Source of the DNA: Olsenella sp. An188
GTDB lineage: Bacteria; Actinomycetota; Coriobacteriia; Coriobacteriales; Atopobiaceae
Direction of reading: 5' to 3'
Assembly (NCBI RefSeq): GCF_002160255.1
Contig: NZ_NFKF01000002.1
Coordinates: 62,001-126,000 of the forward strand
Length of the DNA stretch: 64,000 nt
Numbering within the stretch: the stretch's first letter is position 1; the number at the start of each line of letters is the position of its first letter. Shown here piece by piece: positions 24,706 to 33,074 of the stretch. A model generated the notes under the pieces. That model did no database searches, was not told the DNA's origin, and worked only from the letters and a program-made list of their open reading frames with translations. Position numbers and translations under genes: made by a program.

Positions 24706-25560
24706 CTAGGCGGTCGGGGCCGCGATCGTGGCGGCGCCGAAGAAGCCCACGGCGGCGCCGAGCAGGGCGATCACGAGCAGGATGAGCATCGTGACGATGG
24801 GGCTCACCTTCTTCTTGGTCATGAGCCACCAGCACAGGATGGTGAAGCCGAGCGGCAGCAGCTTGGGGTAGATGCCGTCGAGCGTGCCCTGGAGCGTGCC
24901 GCCGCCGGGCAGGGAGAGCGAGGTGGTGATGGAGACCCACGTCGCGCAGACGGCGCCGATGACCATGGTGCCGATCATGACGATGGAGTCGCGAAGCGCG
25001 GTGGCGTTGGGTCCGACGAGCGCCTCGACGGCGGCGCCGCCCAGGTCGTAGCCGCGGTAGTAGGCCAGGCGCATGCCAAAGTAGGCGAGCAGGTTCCACA
25101 CCACGATGTAGAAGATCGCACCGAGCGGGCTTCCGCCCTCGGAGAGGCCCATGGCGATGCCGAGCAGGATCGGGATGAGCGTTCCGACGATCAGCGAGTC
25201 TCCGATGCCGGCCAGCGGTCCCATGAGGCCGGCGCGAATGCCGTTGATGGTCTCGTCGTCGATCGCCTCGCCGTTGGCGCGCGCCTCCTCGAGGCCGACG
25301 GTCACGCCGACGATCATGGCGCCGATCTGCGGCTCGGTGTTGAAGAAGGCGGAGTACGTGGTGAGCGCGCGCTGCTGATCCTCCTTCTTGTCGTAGAGGT
25401 CCTCGACGATCGGCAGCATGGAGACCAGGTAGCCGAAGGTCTGCATGTGCTCCTGCGAGAAGCACGTGAGGTTGCCGTAGTACCAGTTGCGGAAGGACTT
25501 GGCAAGCGCCCTCTTGGAGACCTTCCTGCCGCCCTTGGCGGTGACGGTGTTCTCAGCCAT
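24706..25560 (-). CDS. PTS mannose-family transporter subunit IID
   Basis: 284 residues. The N-terminal FRNWYYGNLTCFSQEHMQTFGYL is characteristic of EIID of the mannose/fructose/sorbose family, followed by TEPQIGAMIVGVTVGLEEARA and GLMGPLAGIGDSLIVGTLIPILLG. Together with IIC it forms the sugar channel in the membrane. Its ATG overlaps the IIC stop by one base (TAATG). Confidence 0.93.
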   Translation of the reverse strand: MAENTVTAKGGRKVSKRALAKSFRNWYYGNLTCFSQEHMQTFGYLVSMLPIVEDLYDKKEDQQRALTTYSAFFNTEPQIGAMIVGVTVGLEEARANGEAIDDETINGIRAGLMGPLAGIGDSLIVGTLIPILLGIAMGLSEGGSPLGAIFYIVVWNLLAYFGMRLAYYRGYDLGGAAVEALVGPNATALRDSIVMIGTMVIGAVCATWVSITTSLSLPGGGTLQGTLDGIYPKLLPLGFTILCWWLMTKKKVSPIVTMLILLVIALLGAAVGFFGAATIAAPTA

Positions 25561-26417
25561 TAGATGTCCTCCTCTTCCTCGTCGTCGGCGGCGGTGAGCT
25601 CACCGGAGGCAGCGGCCGCGACGGGACGGTTCTTGAGCGTGGAGATCTGGAAGTTGATGAGCGCAAAGAAGCAGGCGATGGCGGAGCAGGCGATGAGGTT
25701 GCAGCCCATGACGGCGGCGAGCGTGAAGCCGAAGAAGAACGTCAGGAAGTCGGTGGGCTTGGAGATGACCTGCTTGAGAAGGATCGCGATACCGACGCAG
25801 GGAAGCAGCGAGCCCAGCGCAAAGAGGGTCTTCATGGGCAGGCCGTCCATGGGCAGGCTGTTCATGATGAAGCTCACCATGTCCTGGCCAAAGTAGACGA
25901 TGACGAACGTAGGGATGAAGGAGCAGACGATGTGGGAGATCCAGGGAAGGACCATGTCCACGAGATAGAGCTTGTGGGTGTCGCCCTTCTCGAGCCACTT
26001 CCAGCCCATGCCCTGCCAGGCGAGGTTGATCGTGGCGGTGCCGTAGAACAGGATGGCGCCCAGGGTGCCGCAGGTGGCACCGAGGGTCGTGGCCAGGGCG
26101 GCGGCGTCGGCGCTGCTCGGGTCGAGGCCCTGTGCCTTGACGGCCATCATGGCCAGCGGGATGCCGATGTAGCAGGCCGCTCGGACGTCCGCGGAGACGG
26201 TGCCGCCCGGGGTGACGAGCGCGATGTAGACCACCTGGATGGCCATGCCCACGATGATGCCGAGGGTCATGTCGCCGAGGATGATGCCGACGACGAGACC
26301 GGCGACGAGCGGGCGCCCGAGCGTGTAGTTGCCGATGGACGTGCCGCCGAGGCCGGGCATCGACGCCAGGCAGGCGAACAGGCCGAGCAGCGCCGCCTGG
26401 AACACATTGATTACCAT
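25560..26417 (-). CDS. PTS mannose-family transporter subunit IIC
   Basis: 285 residues from ATG 26417 (AAAGGTGG upstream); a GTG 9 bp further out is less well placed. INVFQAALLGLFACLASMPG, GRPLVAGLVVGIILGDMTLG and VYIALVTPGGTVSADVRAA are typical EIIC segments of the mannose class, with about eight spans and an acidic tail (ADDEEEEDI). Carries the main substrate path with IID. Confidence 0.93.
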   Translation of the reverse strand: MVINVFQAALLGLFACLASMPGLGGTSIGNYTLGRPLVAGLVVGIILGDMTLGIIVGMAIQVVYIALVTPGGTVSADVRAACYIGIPLAMMAVKAQGLDPSSADAAALATTLGATCGTLGAILFYGTATINLAWQGMGWKWLEKGDTHKLYLVDMVLPWISHIVCSFIPTFVIVYFGQDMVSFIMNSLPMDGLPMKTLFALGSLLPCVGIAILLKQVISKPTDFLTFFFGFTLAAVMGCNLIACSAIACFFALINFQISTLKNRPVAAAASGELTAADDEEEEDI

Positions 26418-26571
26418 ACGTACCACCTTTCCGTGAGTGGTGCCCCATGGGGGTTGCCCCCAGGGGACTCTTGCTTGCCAGACGCGACGGCTCCCGGGTC
26501 TGCCGTCGCAGAAGCAACGTGGGTGGCCTGACGGATGGGCAGGGCCCGCCCGTCAGGCGCGGGTCCGATCC

Positions 26572-27069
26572 CTAGAAGCCAAACTGGCCGCGGAACTTGT
26601 CCCAGGTTCCCGTCTCCTTGTCGGGGATCAGGCGGAAGTCGACGACATAGCCCTTCTTGGAGATCGCCTCGAGAGCCTCCGCCTCCTCCTGGGTGATGGA
26701 CTGGTTGTTGCCGATCTTGGTGGTGCCGGGACGGTCGTTGCAGGGGCCGACGATGACGGTCTTGACGTCGTCCGGCACAAAGCCAAAGTTCACGAGGATC
26801 TCGGCCATGTCGACGGGGTTCTTGGTGATGAGGAAGTAGCGGGTCTTCGAGTCGCGGACGGTCTGGGCCTTCTCCTTGAAGTGCTCCATTGTCCAGACGA
26901 AGGTCTTCTTGTCGGGAGCCGCGCTCTTGTAGGCGCTCTTGAGCACGGGGTTGGACGCCGCGGCGTCGTTCACGGCAATGATGCCGTCGCAGGGATACTC
27001 GAGCGCCCAGCGGGTGACGGTCTGACCGTGGATCATGCGGTCGTCGATGCGAACAAACGAAACAGCCAT
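26572..27069 (-). CDS. PTS mannose-family transporter subunit IIB
   Basis: 165 residues from ATG 27069 behind GAGGAGAAG. FVRIDDRMIHGQTVTRWA carries the phosphorylated histidine of mannose-class EIIB (IDDRMIHGQ). It receives phosphate from IIA and passes it to the incoming sugar. The 155-bp gap to IIC holds a GGGGCAACCCCCATGGGGC inverted cluster near 26440 and the IIC leader; the genes still appear to be one operon. Confidence 0.93.
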   Translation of the reverse strand: MAVSFVRIDDRMIHGQTVTRWALEYPCDGIIAVNDAAASNPVLKSAYKSAAPDKKTFVWTMEHFKEKAQTVRDSKTRYFLITKNPVDMAEILVNFGFVPDDVKTVIVGPCNDRPGTTKIGNNQSITQEEAEALEAISKKGYVVDFRLIPDKETGTWDKFRGQFGF

Positions 27070-27140
27070 GTTCTTCTCCTCTCGTCGGAGTGCTTGTCTT
27101 TCGGCGGGCGCACCCGCCGTCCGTGCCGTGCGAAGCGGTC

Positions 27141-27575
27141 CTAGAGGTCCTCGTCGTCGTCCTCGGCGGAGCCAAGGTCGAGGGCCATCTCGCTCATCGC
27201 CGCCTGCCCCTCCGAGAGCATCGAAGAGCACAGGGCGTCCTCGTCTGCGGACTGCAGGTCCATCGCCGCCGTGAGCGCCATCGGCAGGCTCGCGCCACCG
27301 AAGGCGCGGGCGCAGGCAAGAAGGCCGTGCGCTGCGAGGGTGTTGAGCGCGTTGGTGAGCGGGGACCCGCCGATGATGTCGCCGAGGACGAGCACGCGGT
27401 CGTCGGACGTGATCGGCGAGATGACGCCCTCGAGCTCGGAGACGTACTCGTCGGCGCCCTCGCCGTCGCGCAGGCTGCAGCTCAGGATGTCGTCCCGCTT
27501 TCCCACGAGCATGTCGAGCACGCTGTGCAGGCCGGGCGCAAAGGTTCCGTGACTGACCAGGAGCAGATACCGCAT
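27141..27575 (-). CDS. PTS mannose-family transporter subunit IIA
   Basis: 144 residues. RYLLLVSHGTFAPGLHSVLDML has the active His of mannose-class EIIA near residue 9. VLVLGDIIGGSPLTNALNTL and an acidic C-tail complete the domain. It is the first gene of the operon; AGGAAGGAATC precedes the ATG at 27575. It takes phosphate from HPr and passes it to IIB. Confidence 0.92.
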   Translation of the reverse strand: MRYLLLVSHGTFAPGLHSVLDMLVGKRDDILSCSLRDGEGADEYVSELEGVISPITSDDRVLVLGDIIGGSPLTNALNTLAAHGLLACARAFGGASLPMALTAAMDLQSADEDALCSSMLSEGQAAMSEMALDLGSAEDDDEDL

Positions 27576-27643
27576 GATTCCTTCCTTCCCGTGGCGCGCG
27601 TCGCGGCATGGGGCGACGCGCTGTCAGAGGTTTTCGCTGAAAC

Positions 27644-27728
27644 TGATTGTCTTTATTAACTATTAACGACACAATCAGATGGTTGTCAGCGGTAACTATT
27701 CTTCGGTTAACGGTAGCAACTATTCTTT
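27644..27728 (-). promoter_or_regulatory. PTS operon promoter with multiple operator-like repeats
   Basis: An unusually AT-rich stretch upstream of IIA. TGATTGT (27644-27650) and ACAATCA (27671-27677) form a wide inverted repeat. AACTATTCTT occurs at 27694 and 27718, and AACTATT also at 27658 and 27952. TAACGGTAGCAAC (27708-27720) matches the MarR-gene operator at 21584. On the minus strand CTGACA near 27686 and TAATAG near 27664 make a reasonable -35/-10 pair. It is likely the control region of the PTS-MarR gene set. Confidence 0.55.
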
Positions 27729-27842
27729 TTGACAGCTATTTCGAGTGGCAATAATCAGCGAGAAGCGCTCTCGACCTGCACCTTTTCTCGGCCGTGGCAC
27801 CCGAGCGGCCGCCCTGGGCGAGAAAAACGGTGCGGCAAGCGG

Positions 27843-27955
27843 ACGACGGGGCCGCCGTCGGGCGGGCGCGGCCACCGCGGGCGGGCGCGGCCCCCTTTGG
27901 TCGGATGCGGCTCCTCGGGCGGGCACGGCCACCTCGTTCGGGCGCGCGATTAACT
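27843..27955 (+). repeat. Degenerate GC-rich tandem repeat upstream of the PTS operon
   Basis: About five degenerate units of CGGGCGGGCGCGGCCACC type at roughly 18-20 bp spacing. They fill part of the 646-bp gene-free region 27576-28221. The remainder (27960-28221) holds a CGCTCGCTTCGCTGG string near 28031 resembling the pcrA palindrome core, and a GCGAGAAGAACCC motif at 28190. No convincing gene is present on either strand. Confidence 0.45.
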
Positions 27956-28221
27956 ATTCTCTCGCGTTGCGAAATGCCGCACCGGCGCGCATAGAAGTGC
28001 GCGCGGGTTTTGCCCCGGGATGCTCTCAGCCGCTCGCTTCGCTGGAGGATGCATAGGAACTCTCTGCCGTTGCAGATTCTCCCGTCTCGCCGCACAGGAA
28101 TCGCCGCCCGTATGAGCCCCGCGGCCGACATGCCGACGCGTCCGGGGGCCTCCCTCGGCCGCAGCGCCCATACAAGCGGGATTTGCCAAGCGAGAAGAAC
28201 CCGATCCCCGCACCGGCGCCC

Positions 28222-29247
28222 CTACGCCCAGCGCCCCAGAAAGCCCAGCACGCCGTCCCAGTAGCGGCCCGGGTCGGCAAAGACGGAGCAGCAGTGGCCG
28301 GCGCCCGGAAAGAGGTGCAGCTCGTGTCCCGTCCCCGCGCCCGCGAGCTCGCGGGCCATGGAGGGCGGCACCACGCGGTCGAGCTCGCCGTGAAGCAGCA
28401 GGACCGGCACGCGCGAGCGGGCGATCGCCTCCACCGGGCGCGCGAGGCGCAGGTCGTAGCCGCCGGGCGAGCGCAGGAGGCGGCGGCGCGCCACGTCGAG
28501 CAGCGGGTGCGCCGCGACGGGGGGCGTGCCGAGCGAGCCGGACTCCGCCACGTTCTCCGCGACGCGCCAGAAGTCGGAGTACCCCGAGTCCGCGACGCAG
28601 GCGAAGACCTGCGGCGGCAGGTCCTTCTCGCCGCAGGCCATGAGGCACGACGCCGCCCCCATCGAGATGCCCATGAGCGCCACGCGCGCGCCCTCCCCCG
28701 CCCGGCCCACGACCCAGCGGGCCCACGCCACGAGGTCCCGGCGGTCGAGCCAGCCGCACCCGACCCAGTCGCCCCCGCTCGCGCCGTGCGCGCGAAGGTC
28801 GCAGAAGAGCAGGTTGTACCCGGCCTCGGCGAAGCGTCGGGCGTAGGTGAGGCCTGCGCGCCAGTTGTCGTGGAAGCCGTGCACGAAGACGAGCCAGCGC
28901 GGGGAGTCCGGGCGGCACGCGAGCACGTGCCCGGCGAGGCGGGTCCCGTCGTCCGAGGTCGCAAAGACGTCCTCGACGGCGGTCGGCAGCCCGTGGAGCC
29001 AGCGCCAGGTGCGGTCGGCCTCCTCGGCGCGGTCCCACTCGATGAGCTCGCCCTCGTGCGCGGAGAGCCCCGGCGACATCTCGCGCACGCGCGCGTCGCC
29101 GCCCCCGCCCAGGTAAGGGCCCAGCTCCTCGGAGCCGAGGTCTCGCTGCGGGCCGAGCACCGCCGGCAGCAGCCTGCCCACGACCACGGTGGCCCCCAGG
29201 CCCGCGCACGCGCGCGCCAGTGCCCGAAGACCGCTCTTGTCGCCCAT
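28222..29247 (-). CDS. Alpha/beta hydrolase with N-terminal membrane segment
   Basis: 341 residues. A hydrophobic N-terminus (GLGATVVVGRLLPAVLG) could anchor it. The hydrolase core shows WLVFVHGFHDNWRAGLTYA, CDLRAHGASGGDWVG, the nucleophile elbow MGISMGAASCL, the acid in LLHGELDRVVPP and the His in FPGAGHCCS. This is the pattern of YqkD/YfhR-like serine hydrolases, of unknown substrate. It begins at 29247 with AAGGAGCGCAC upstream and is followed by 646 bp without genes. Confidence 0.82.
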   Translation of the reverse strand: MGDKSGLRALARACAGLGATVVVGRLLPAVLGPQRDLGSEELGPYLGGGGDARVREMSPGLSAHEGELIEWDRAEEADRTWRWLHGLPTAVEDVFATSDDGTRLAGHVLACRPDSPRWLVFVHGFHDNWRAGLTYARRFAEAGYNLLFCDLRAHGASGGDWVGCGWLDRRDLVAWARWVVGRAGEGARVALMGISMGAASCLMACGEKDLPPQVFACVADSGYSDFWRVAENVAESGSLGTPPVAAHPLLDVARRRLLRSPGGYDLRLARPVEAIARSRVPVLLLHGELDRVVPPSMARELAGAGTGHELHLFPGAGHCCSVFADPGRYWDGVLGFLGRWA

Positions 29248-29274
29248 GTGCGCTCCTTCCGCGTCGACCGCGAC

Positions 29275-29721
29275 CTACAGCGCGGCGAGCAGCGCCTCGC
29301 AGCCGGCGAGCACGTCGCGCCACGTGGCCTCGAAGTCCCCGGTGTACCAGGGGTCGGCCACGTCTCCCGGGCGCCCAGTCCAGTCGAGCAGGCGGCTCAC
29401 CTTGCCGTCCGGGTCCCCCCGCAGGATGCGCGAGAGGCCCCAGGCGTTCTCCGCGTCCATGTAGACGATGTGGTCCCAGTCGCCGTACTCGTCGCGGCGG
29501 ACCTGGCGGGCACGGTGGCTGCCCACCGGCACGCCCTTCTCGCGCAGCTTGGCCACGGTGCCGTGGTGCGGAGGGTTGCCGAGCTCCTCGGAGCTGGTCG
29601 CCGCCGAGTCTATGACGAACTCGTCGGCGCGGCCGGCGCGGCGCACGAGATCGGCCATCACGAACTGGGCCATCGTCGAGCGGCAGATGTTGCCGTGGCA
29701 TACGAACAGGATGCGGGGCAT
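29275..29721 (-). CDS. Low-molecular-weight protein tyrosine phosphatase
   Basis: 148 residues. The P-loop FVCHGNICRSTMAQF at the N-terminus supplies the catalytic Cys and Arg (C-x5-R-S). DPWYTGDFEATWRDV near the C-terminus carries the general-acid Asp. Cytosolic phosphatases of this family often act on tyrosine kinases of capsule synthesis or on phosphoarginine. The ATG lies only a few bases after the carboxypeptidase gene stop (29723), so the two are co-expressed. Confidence 0.92.
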   Translation of the reverse strand: MPRILFVCHGNICRSTMAQFVMADLVRRAGRADEFVIDSAATSSEELGNPPHHGTVAKLREKGVPVGSHRARQVRRDEYGDWDHIVYMDAENAWGLSRILRGDPDGKVSRLLDWTGRPGDVADPWYTGDFEATWRDVLAGCEALLAAL

Positions 29722-29722
29722 G

Positions 29723-31183
29723 CTACCTCCTGCGGTGCCGGCCGCGGCGCTCGTCGGGCATGCTGAGGCGCTGGGAGCGCACGCCGGGCGCCACGGAGCG
29801 GCGCTGCCCCACGGCCATCTCGTAGTGCGGCCTCCCGCCCCGGCGCCGCAGCAGGCTCGACGTCACGCCGATCGCCACAAAGACGAGCACGACGCAGGCC
29901 ACCGCGATCGCCGCGTGCACCGGGTCGGAGAGCCACCACATCACGAAGGCGGGGATCGACAGGCCCATCGCGCGCGCCGCGACAACGCCCACGCTGCCGA
30001 GCTCGCGCCCGTCCAGGGAGACCGCGACGGTGCCGAGCGCATCCCCCTGCTCGAGCGGCGCCTGGAAGGAGTCCGTGCCCTCCTCGGTGCCCTCCCAGGC
30101 GGGGACGAGCGTGAGGTCGGCGAGCGTGGTCCCGCGCGGGACCGTGGCCACGACCGCGCCCGCGGACTGCGCGTCGACGGCCTCGCCGTCAGTCGAGAGC
30201 GTCACGTCGGCGGCGAGCAGCACGTCGCCGGCGCTCACGACCTCGCCGTACTCCCACGCCCCGAAGCCCCAGTCGAGCATCGTGCGCATGTCGTAGAAGT
30301 TCTCGGTCACGCCGGAGGCGTCGGCGGCGTCGGACGCGCCGAGCACCACGCCCACGAGGCTCATCCCGTCCTTCTCGGCGCCCACCACGAGGCACTTCCC
30401 GGCGTCGCCGGTGTAGCCGGTCTTGCCGGCCGTGACCACGCCGTCCATGTAGACCGGGCTCTCGGGGTCGACGAGCAGGTCGGTGGTGCGCAGCGTGCGT
30501 GCAGGGTTGCCGCTCGTCGCGGGGAGGTCCCAGGTGGCCGACCCCGCGATCTCGACGAACTCCGGGTGCTCGGCGGCGGCCGAGAAGATCGTGGCAAGGT
30601 CGCGCGCCGTGGTGTAGTGGGCGTCGTCGGGCAGGCCGCAGGGGTTGGCGAAGTGCGTGCCCGTGCACCCCAGCTCGGCCGCCTTCTCGTTCATCATGGC
30701 CACGAAGCTCTGCCAGTCGCCGGCGACGTAGCGCGCGAGCACGTAGGACGCGTCGTTGCCCGAGGGCAGCAGCAGGCAGGCGAGAAGGTCGCGCACGCTG
30801 AGCGTCTCGCCGGCGACGAGGCCCGCCACCGAGCTGTCGGCGGTGACCTCGTCGAAGTCGGACGCCTCGACCGTGACCTGGTCGTCGAGGTCGGCGTTCT
30901 CGAGCACCACGAGCGCGGTCATGACCTTGGTCGTGGAGGCCGGCTCGCGCTGCTCGTCCGCGTTCTTCTCGAGAAGGACCGTACCGGTGACGGGGTCTAC
31001 CAGAAACGCGGCGGGGCTGGAGAGCTCGGGGGGCACGCTCGCCGAGTAGGAGGCGTCCGCCGCGGCGGAGCCGTCGTCGGCGAGCGCCGCGACCGGCGTC
31101 GCCAGCGTCAGGGCGCCGCCGGCGAGCAACGCGGCGAGCGCGAGCGAGGCGAGCAGGGGACGGGCCGTCACCGTTCTTCTCAT
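29723..31183 (-). CDS. D-alanyl-D-alanine carboxypeptidase (PBP5/DacF family)
   Basis: 486 residues from ATG 31183. Signal peptide LASLALAALLAGGALTLATPVAALA; then the three penicillin-binding motifs REPASTTKVMTALV (SxxK), LPSGNDASYV (SxN) and VTAGKTGYTGDAG (KTG). A beta-rich C-terminal domain follows, then a membrane anchor (AIAVACVVLVFVAIGVTSSLL) and a very basic tail rich in Arg. It trims terminal D-Ala from peptidoglycan stem peptides. The neighbouring uppP gene adds a second cell-wall function. Confidence 0.92.
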   Translation of the reverse strand: MRRTVTARPLLASLALAALLAGGALTLATPVAALADDGSAAADASYSASVPPELSSPAAFLVDPVTGTVLLEKNADEQREPASTTKVMTALVVLENADLDDQVTVEASDFDEVTADSSVAGLVAGETLSVRDLLACLLLPSGNDASYVLARYVAGDWQSFVAMMNEKAAELGCTGTHFANPCGLPDDAHYTTARDLATIFSAAAEHPEFVEIAGSATWDLPATSGNPARTLRTTDLLVDPESPVYMDGVVTAGKTGYTGDAGKCLVVGAEKDGMSLVGVVLGASDAADASGVTENFYDMRTMLDWGFGAWEYGEVVSAGDVLLAADVTLSTDGEAVDAQSAGAVVATVPRGTTLADLTLVPAWEGTEEGTDSFQAPLEQGDALGTVAVSLDGRELGSVGVVAARAMGLSIPAFVMWWLSDPVHAAIAVACVVLVFVAIGVTSSLLRRRGGRPHYEMAVGQRRSVAPGVRSQRLSMPDERRGRHRRR

Positions 31184-31194
31184 GTCGATGCCCC

Positions 31195-32136
31195 CTAGTT
31201 GAGCGCGAACCAGACGATGACCGCGACGCCGAGCACGATGCGGTACCAGCCGAACGGCTTGAAGTCGTGACGGCGCACGAAGTCCATCAGGAAGCGTATC
31301 ACCACGAGCGAGACGACGAAGGCGACCACGCAGCCCACGCCCAGGATCGCCGCCTCCACGCCCGTGAGCGCGTTGCCCGCGAGGAAGAACTTGACGAGGC
31401 GCAGGGCGCTCGCGCCGAACATCACGGGGATGGCGAGGAAGAAGGTGAACTCGGCCACGGCGGTGCGCGAGCAGCCCAGCAGCAGGCCGCCGATGATCGT
31501 GGAGCCGGAGCGCGAGGTGCCCGGCACCATGGAGAGCACCTGGAAGGCGCCGATGCCGATGGCCGTCTTCCAGTCGAGCTCCTCGAGGGTCTTGACGCGC
31601 GCGCCGGCGTCGGCGAGCTCGGAGCGGGTGGGCGGCTCGGCCGGAGAGGCCATGGCGAAGTGCTTGCCGCCCTTCTGGGAGGTGCGCGGCGCGTCGACGG
31701 CAACCACGCTCTCGACGCGGCGCTCGCGCACGGTCTCGATCGCGATGAAGGCGACGCCGTAGACGATCAGCGCGGCGGCGATGACGAACGGGCTGCCGAG
31801 GTTCTCCTCCATCCAGTCGTTGAGCGGGATGCCGATCACGGCGGCCGGCAGGCACGCCACGATCGTCTTGGCCCACAGCGTCCAGGTGGCGCGCTTCTCG
31901 GCCGCGCTCTTGCTCGGCGAGAAGGGGTTCAGCTGGTGGAAGAACATCACGCACACGGCGAGAATGGCGCCGAGCTGGATCACCACGAGGAACATGTTCC
32001 AGAAGTCATCCGACACGTCCATCGTGAGGAACTGGTTGAGCAGCAGCATGTGCCCGGTCGACGAGATGGGCAGCCACTCGGTGATCCCCTCGACCACACC
32101 AAAGACCGCCGCCTTGACGAGCTCGACTACGTCCAC
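31195..32136 (-). CDS. uppP: Undecaprenyl-diphosphate phosphatase
   Basis: 313 residues. EGITEWLPISSTGHMLL and MVPGTSRSGSTIIGGLLLG are the two hallmark motifs of UppP/BacA, which recycles the lipid carrier of peptidoglycan synthesis and gives bacitracin tolerance. About eight spans. A cytoplasmic insert around residues 150-185 (SQKGGKHFAMASPAEPPTRSEL) is longer than in E. coli UppP. Confidence 0.94.
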   Translation of the reverse strand: MDVVELVKAAVFGVVEGITEWLPISSTGHMLLLNQFLTMDVSDDFWNMFLVVIQLGAILAVCVMFFHQLNPFSPSKSAAEKRATWTLWAKTIVACLPAAVIGIPLNDWMEENLGSPFVIAAALIVYGVAFIAIETVRERRVESVVAVDAPRTSQKGGKHFAMASPAEPPTRSELADAGARVKTLEELDWKTAIGIGAFQVLSMVPGTSRSGSTIIGGLLLGCSRTAVAEFTFFLAIPVMFGASALRLVKFFLAGNALTGVEAAILGVGCVVAFVVSLVVIRFLMDFVRRHDFKPFGWYRIVLGVAVIVWFALN

Positions 32137-32335
32137 GAGACCTTCCTCCCCCTCGAGTTGCCGCAGGCCGTCATATCATCGCGCGGCGGCGCGGCGCGCG
32201 GGCGCGCGAGGCCCTCTCCCCCACCGAAAAACTACGCCGTTTGGCGAGAAGTCCGCCGGGCGGGCGGCGCTTGGGGCATAAGAGAGCCAACCCGCGGCGC
32301 AGGCCGGCACGCGGACCAACGTGAAGGGAGTTCCC

Positions 32336-32797
32336 ATGGCCGAAACCACAACCTCCTACCAAGACCTCGGCTACGACAAGATCTTCGTCTCCCTCGACGG
32401 CTCGGACGAGCAGGGCAAGGTGCTCGACCGCGCGATCGTCATGGCCGCCAACGACAACGCCGAGCTCTACATCGGCCACGTCATCGACTCCACCGCGCTC
32501 GAGGCGGCGGGCACCTACCCGGTCGACATCGTCCCCACGCTCGAGCGGACCTTCCGGGAGTCCATCGCGGACAGGGTGGCGGACGCCGAGGCCGACCCGG
32601 ACATCCCCAAGGTCGAGGTGCTCGTGCGCGCCGGGCGGATCCGCGAGACCCTCAAGGACGAGATGCTCGACGTCATCGAGCCCGACCTCGTGATCTGCGG
32701 CGCCCGCGGGCTCTCCTCCATCAAGTACGCCATCCTCGGCTCCATCTCCACGTTCCTCACGCGCAACACCGACTGCGACACGCTCATCATCAAGTAG
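32336..32797 (+). CDS. Universal stress protein (UspA family)
   Basis: 153 residues, ATG 32336 with GAAGGGAG upstream. KIFVSLDGSDEQGKVLDRAIVMA and the C-terminal VICGARGLSSIKYAILGSISTFL with TDCDTLIIK fit the Usp fold. The ATP-binding G-x2-G-x9-G-S pattern is only partly visible (GARGLSSIKYAILGSIS). Single-domain cytosolic protein. It is monocistronic and followed by 277 bp holding a GGCGAGAAGAACC motif at 32874. Confidence 0.88.
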   Translation: MAETTTSYQDLGYDKIFVSLDGSDEQGKVLDRAIVMAANDNAELYIGHVIDSTALEAAGTYPVDIVPTLERTFRESIADRVADAEADPDIPKVEVLVRAGRIRETLKDEMLDVIEPDLVICGARGLSSIKYAILGSISTFLTRNTDCDTLIIK

Positions 32798-33074
32798 CGC
32801 GCCCGCGGCCCGGGCATCCCGGCTGCGGGACCCCGGCACCCGCCCCGGAGACGGCGCGCGCGGCGAGAAGAACCACGCGCCCGGCGCCGCCCCCCGCCCC
32901 GCCCTGACCCCCGCAGGGCGGGGCGAGTCGTGAAGAAGCCATGAGAGCGGCCGCCGGGTCGTAAAATGGTGACCTGCGTTTCTCTGAAGCCCGCCCGAGC
33001 GGGAAGCCCGACCCCGGAGGCCCTCGATCCTTACGCCAACGACACACACCGCTCGGCGCGTCGCCGCCGCGGCC

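Noticed and set aside
27745-28056. Open frame of about 100 codons upstream of the PTS operon
   Set aside because: Arg/Gly/Ala-rich, spans degenerate repeats, no ribosome site and no similarity to any family I know.
32970-33026. c-di-AMP (ydaO-type) riboswitch before the lysozyme-like gene
   Set aside because: Actinobacterial wall-hydrolase genes often have one, but the conserved aptamer segments are not recognisable in the roughly 100 bp available.
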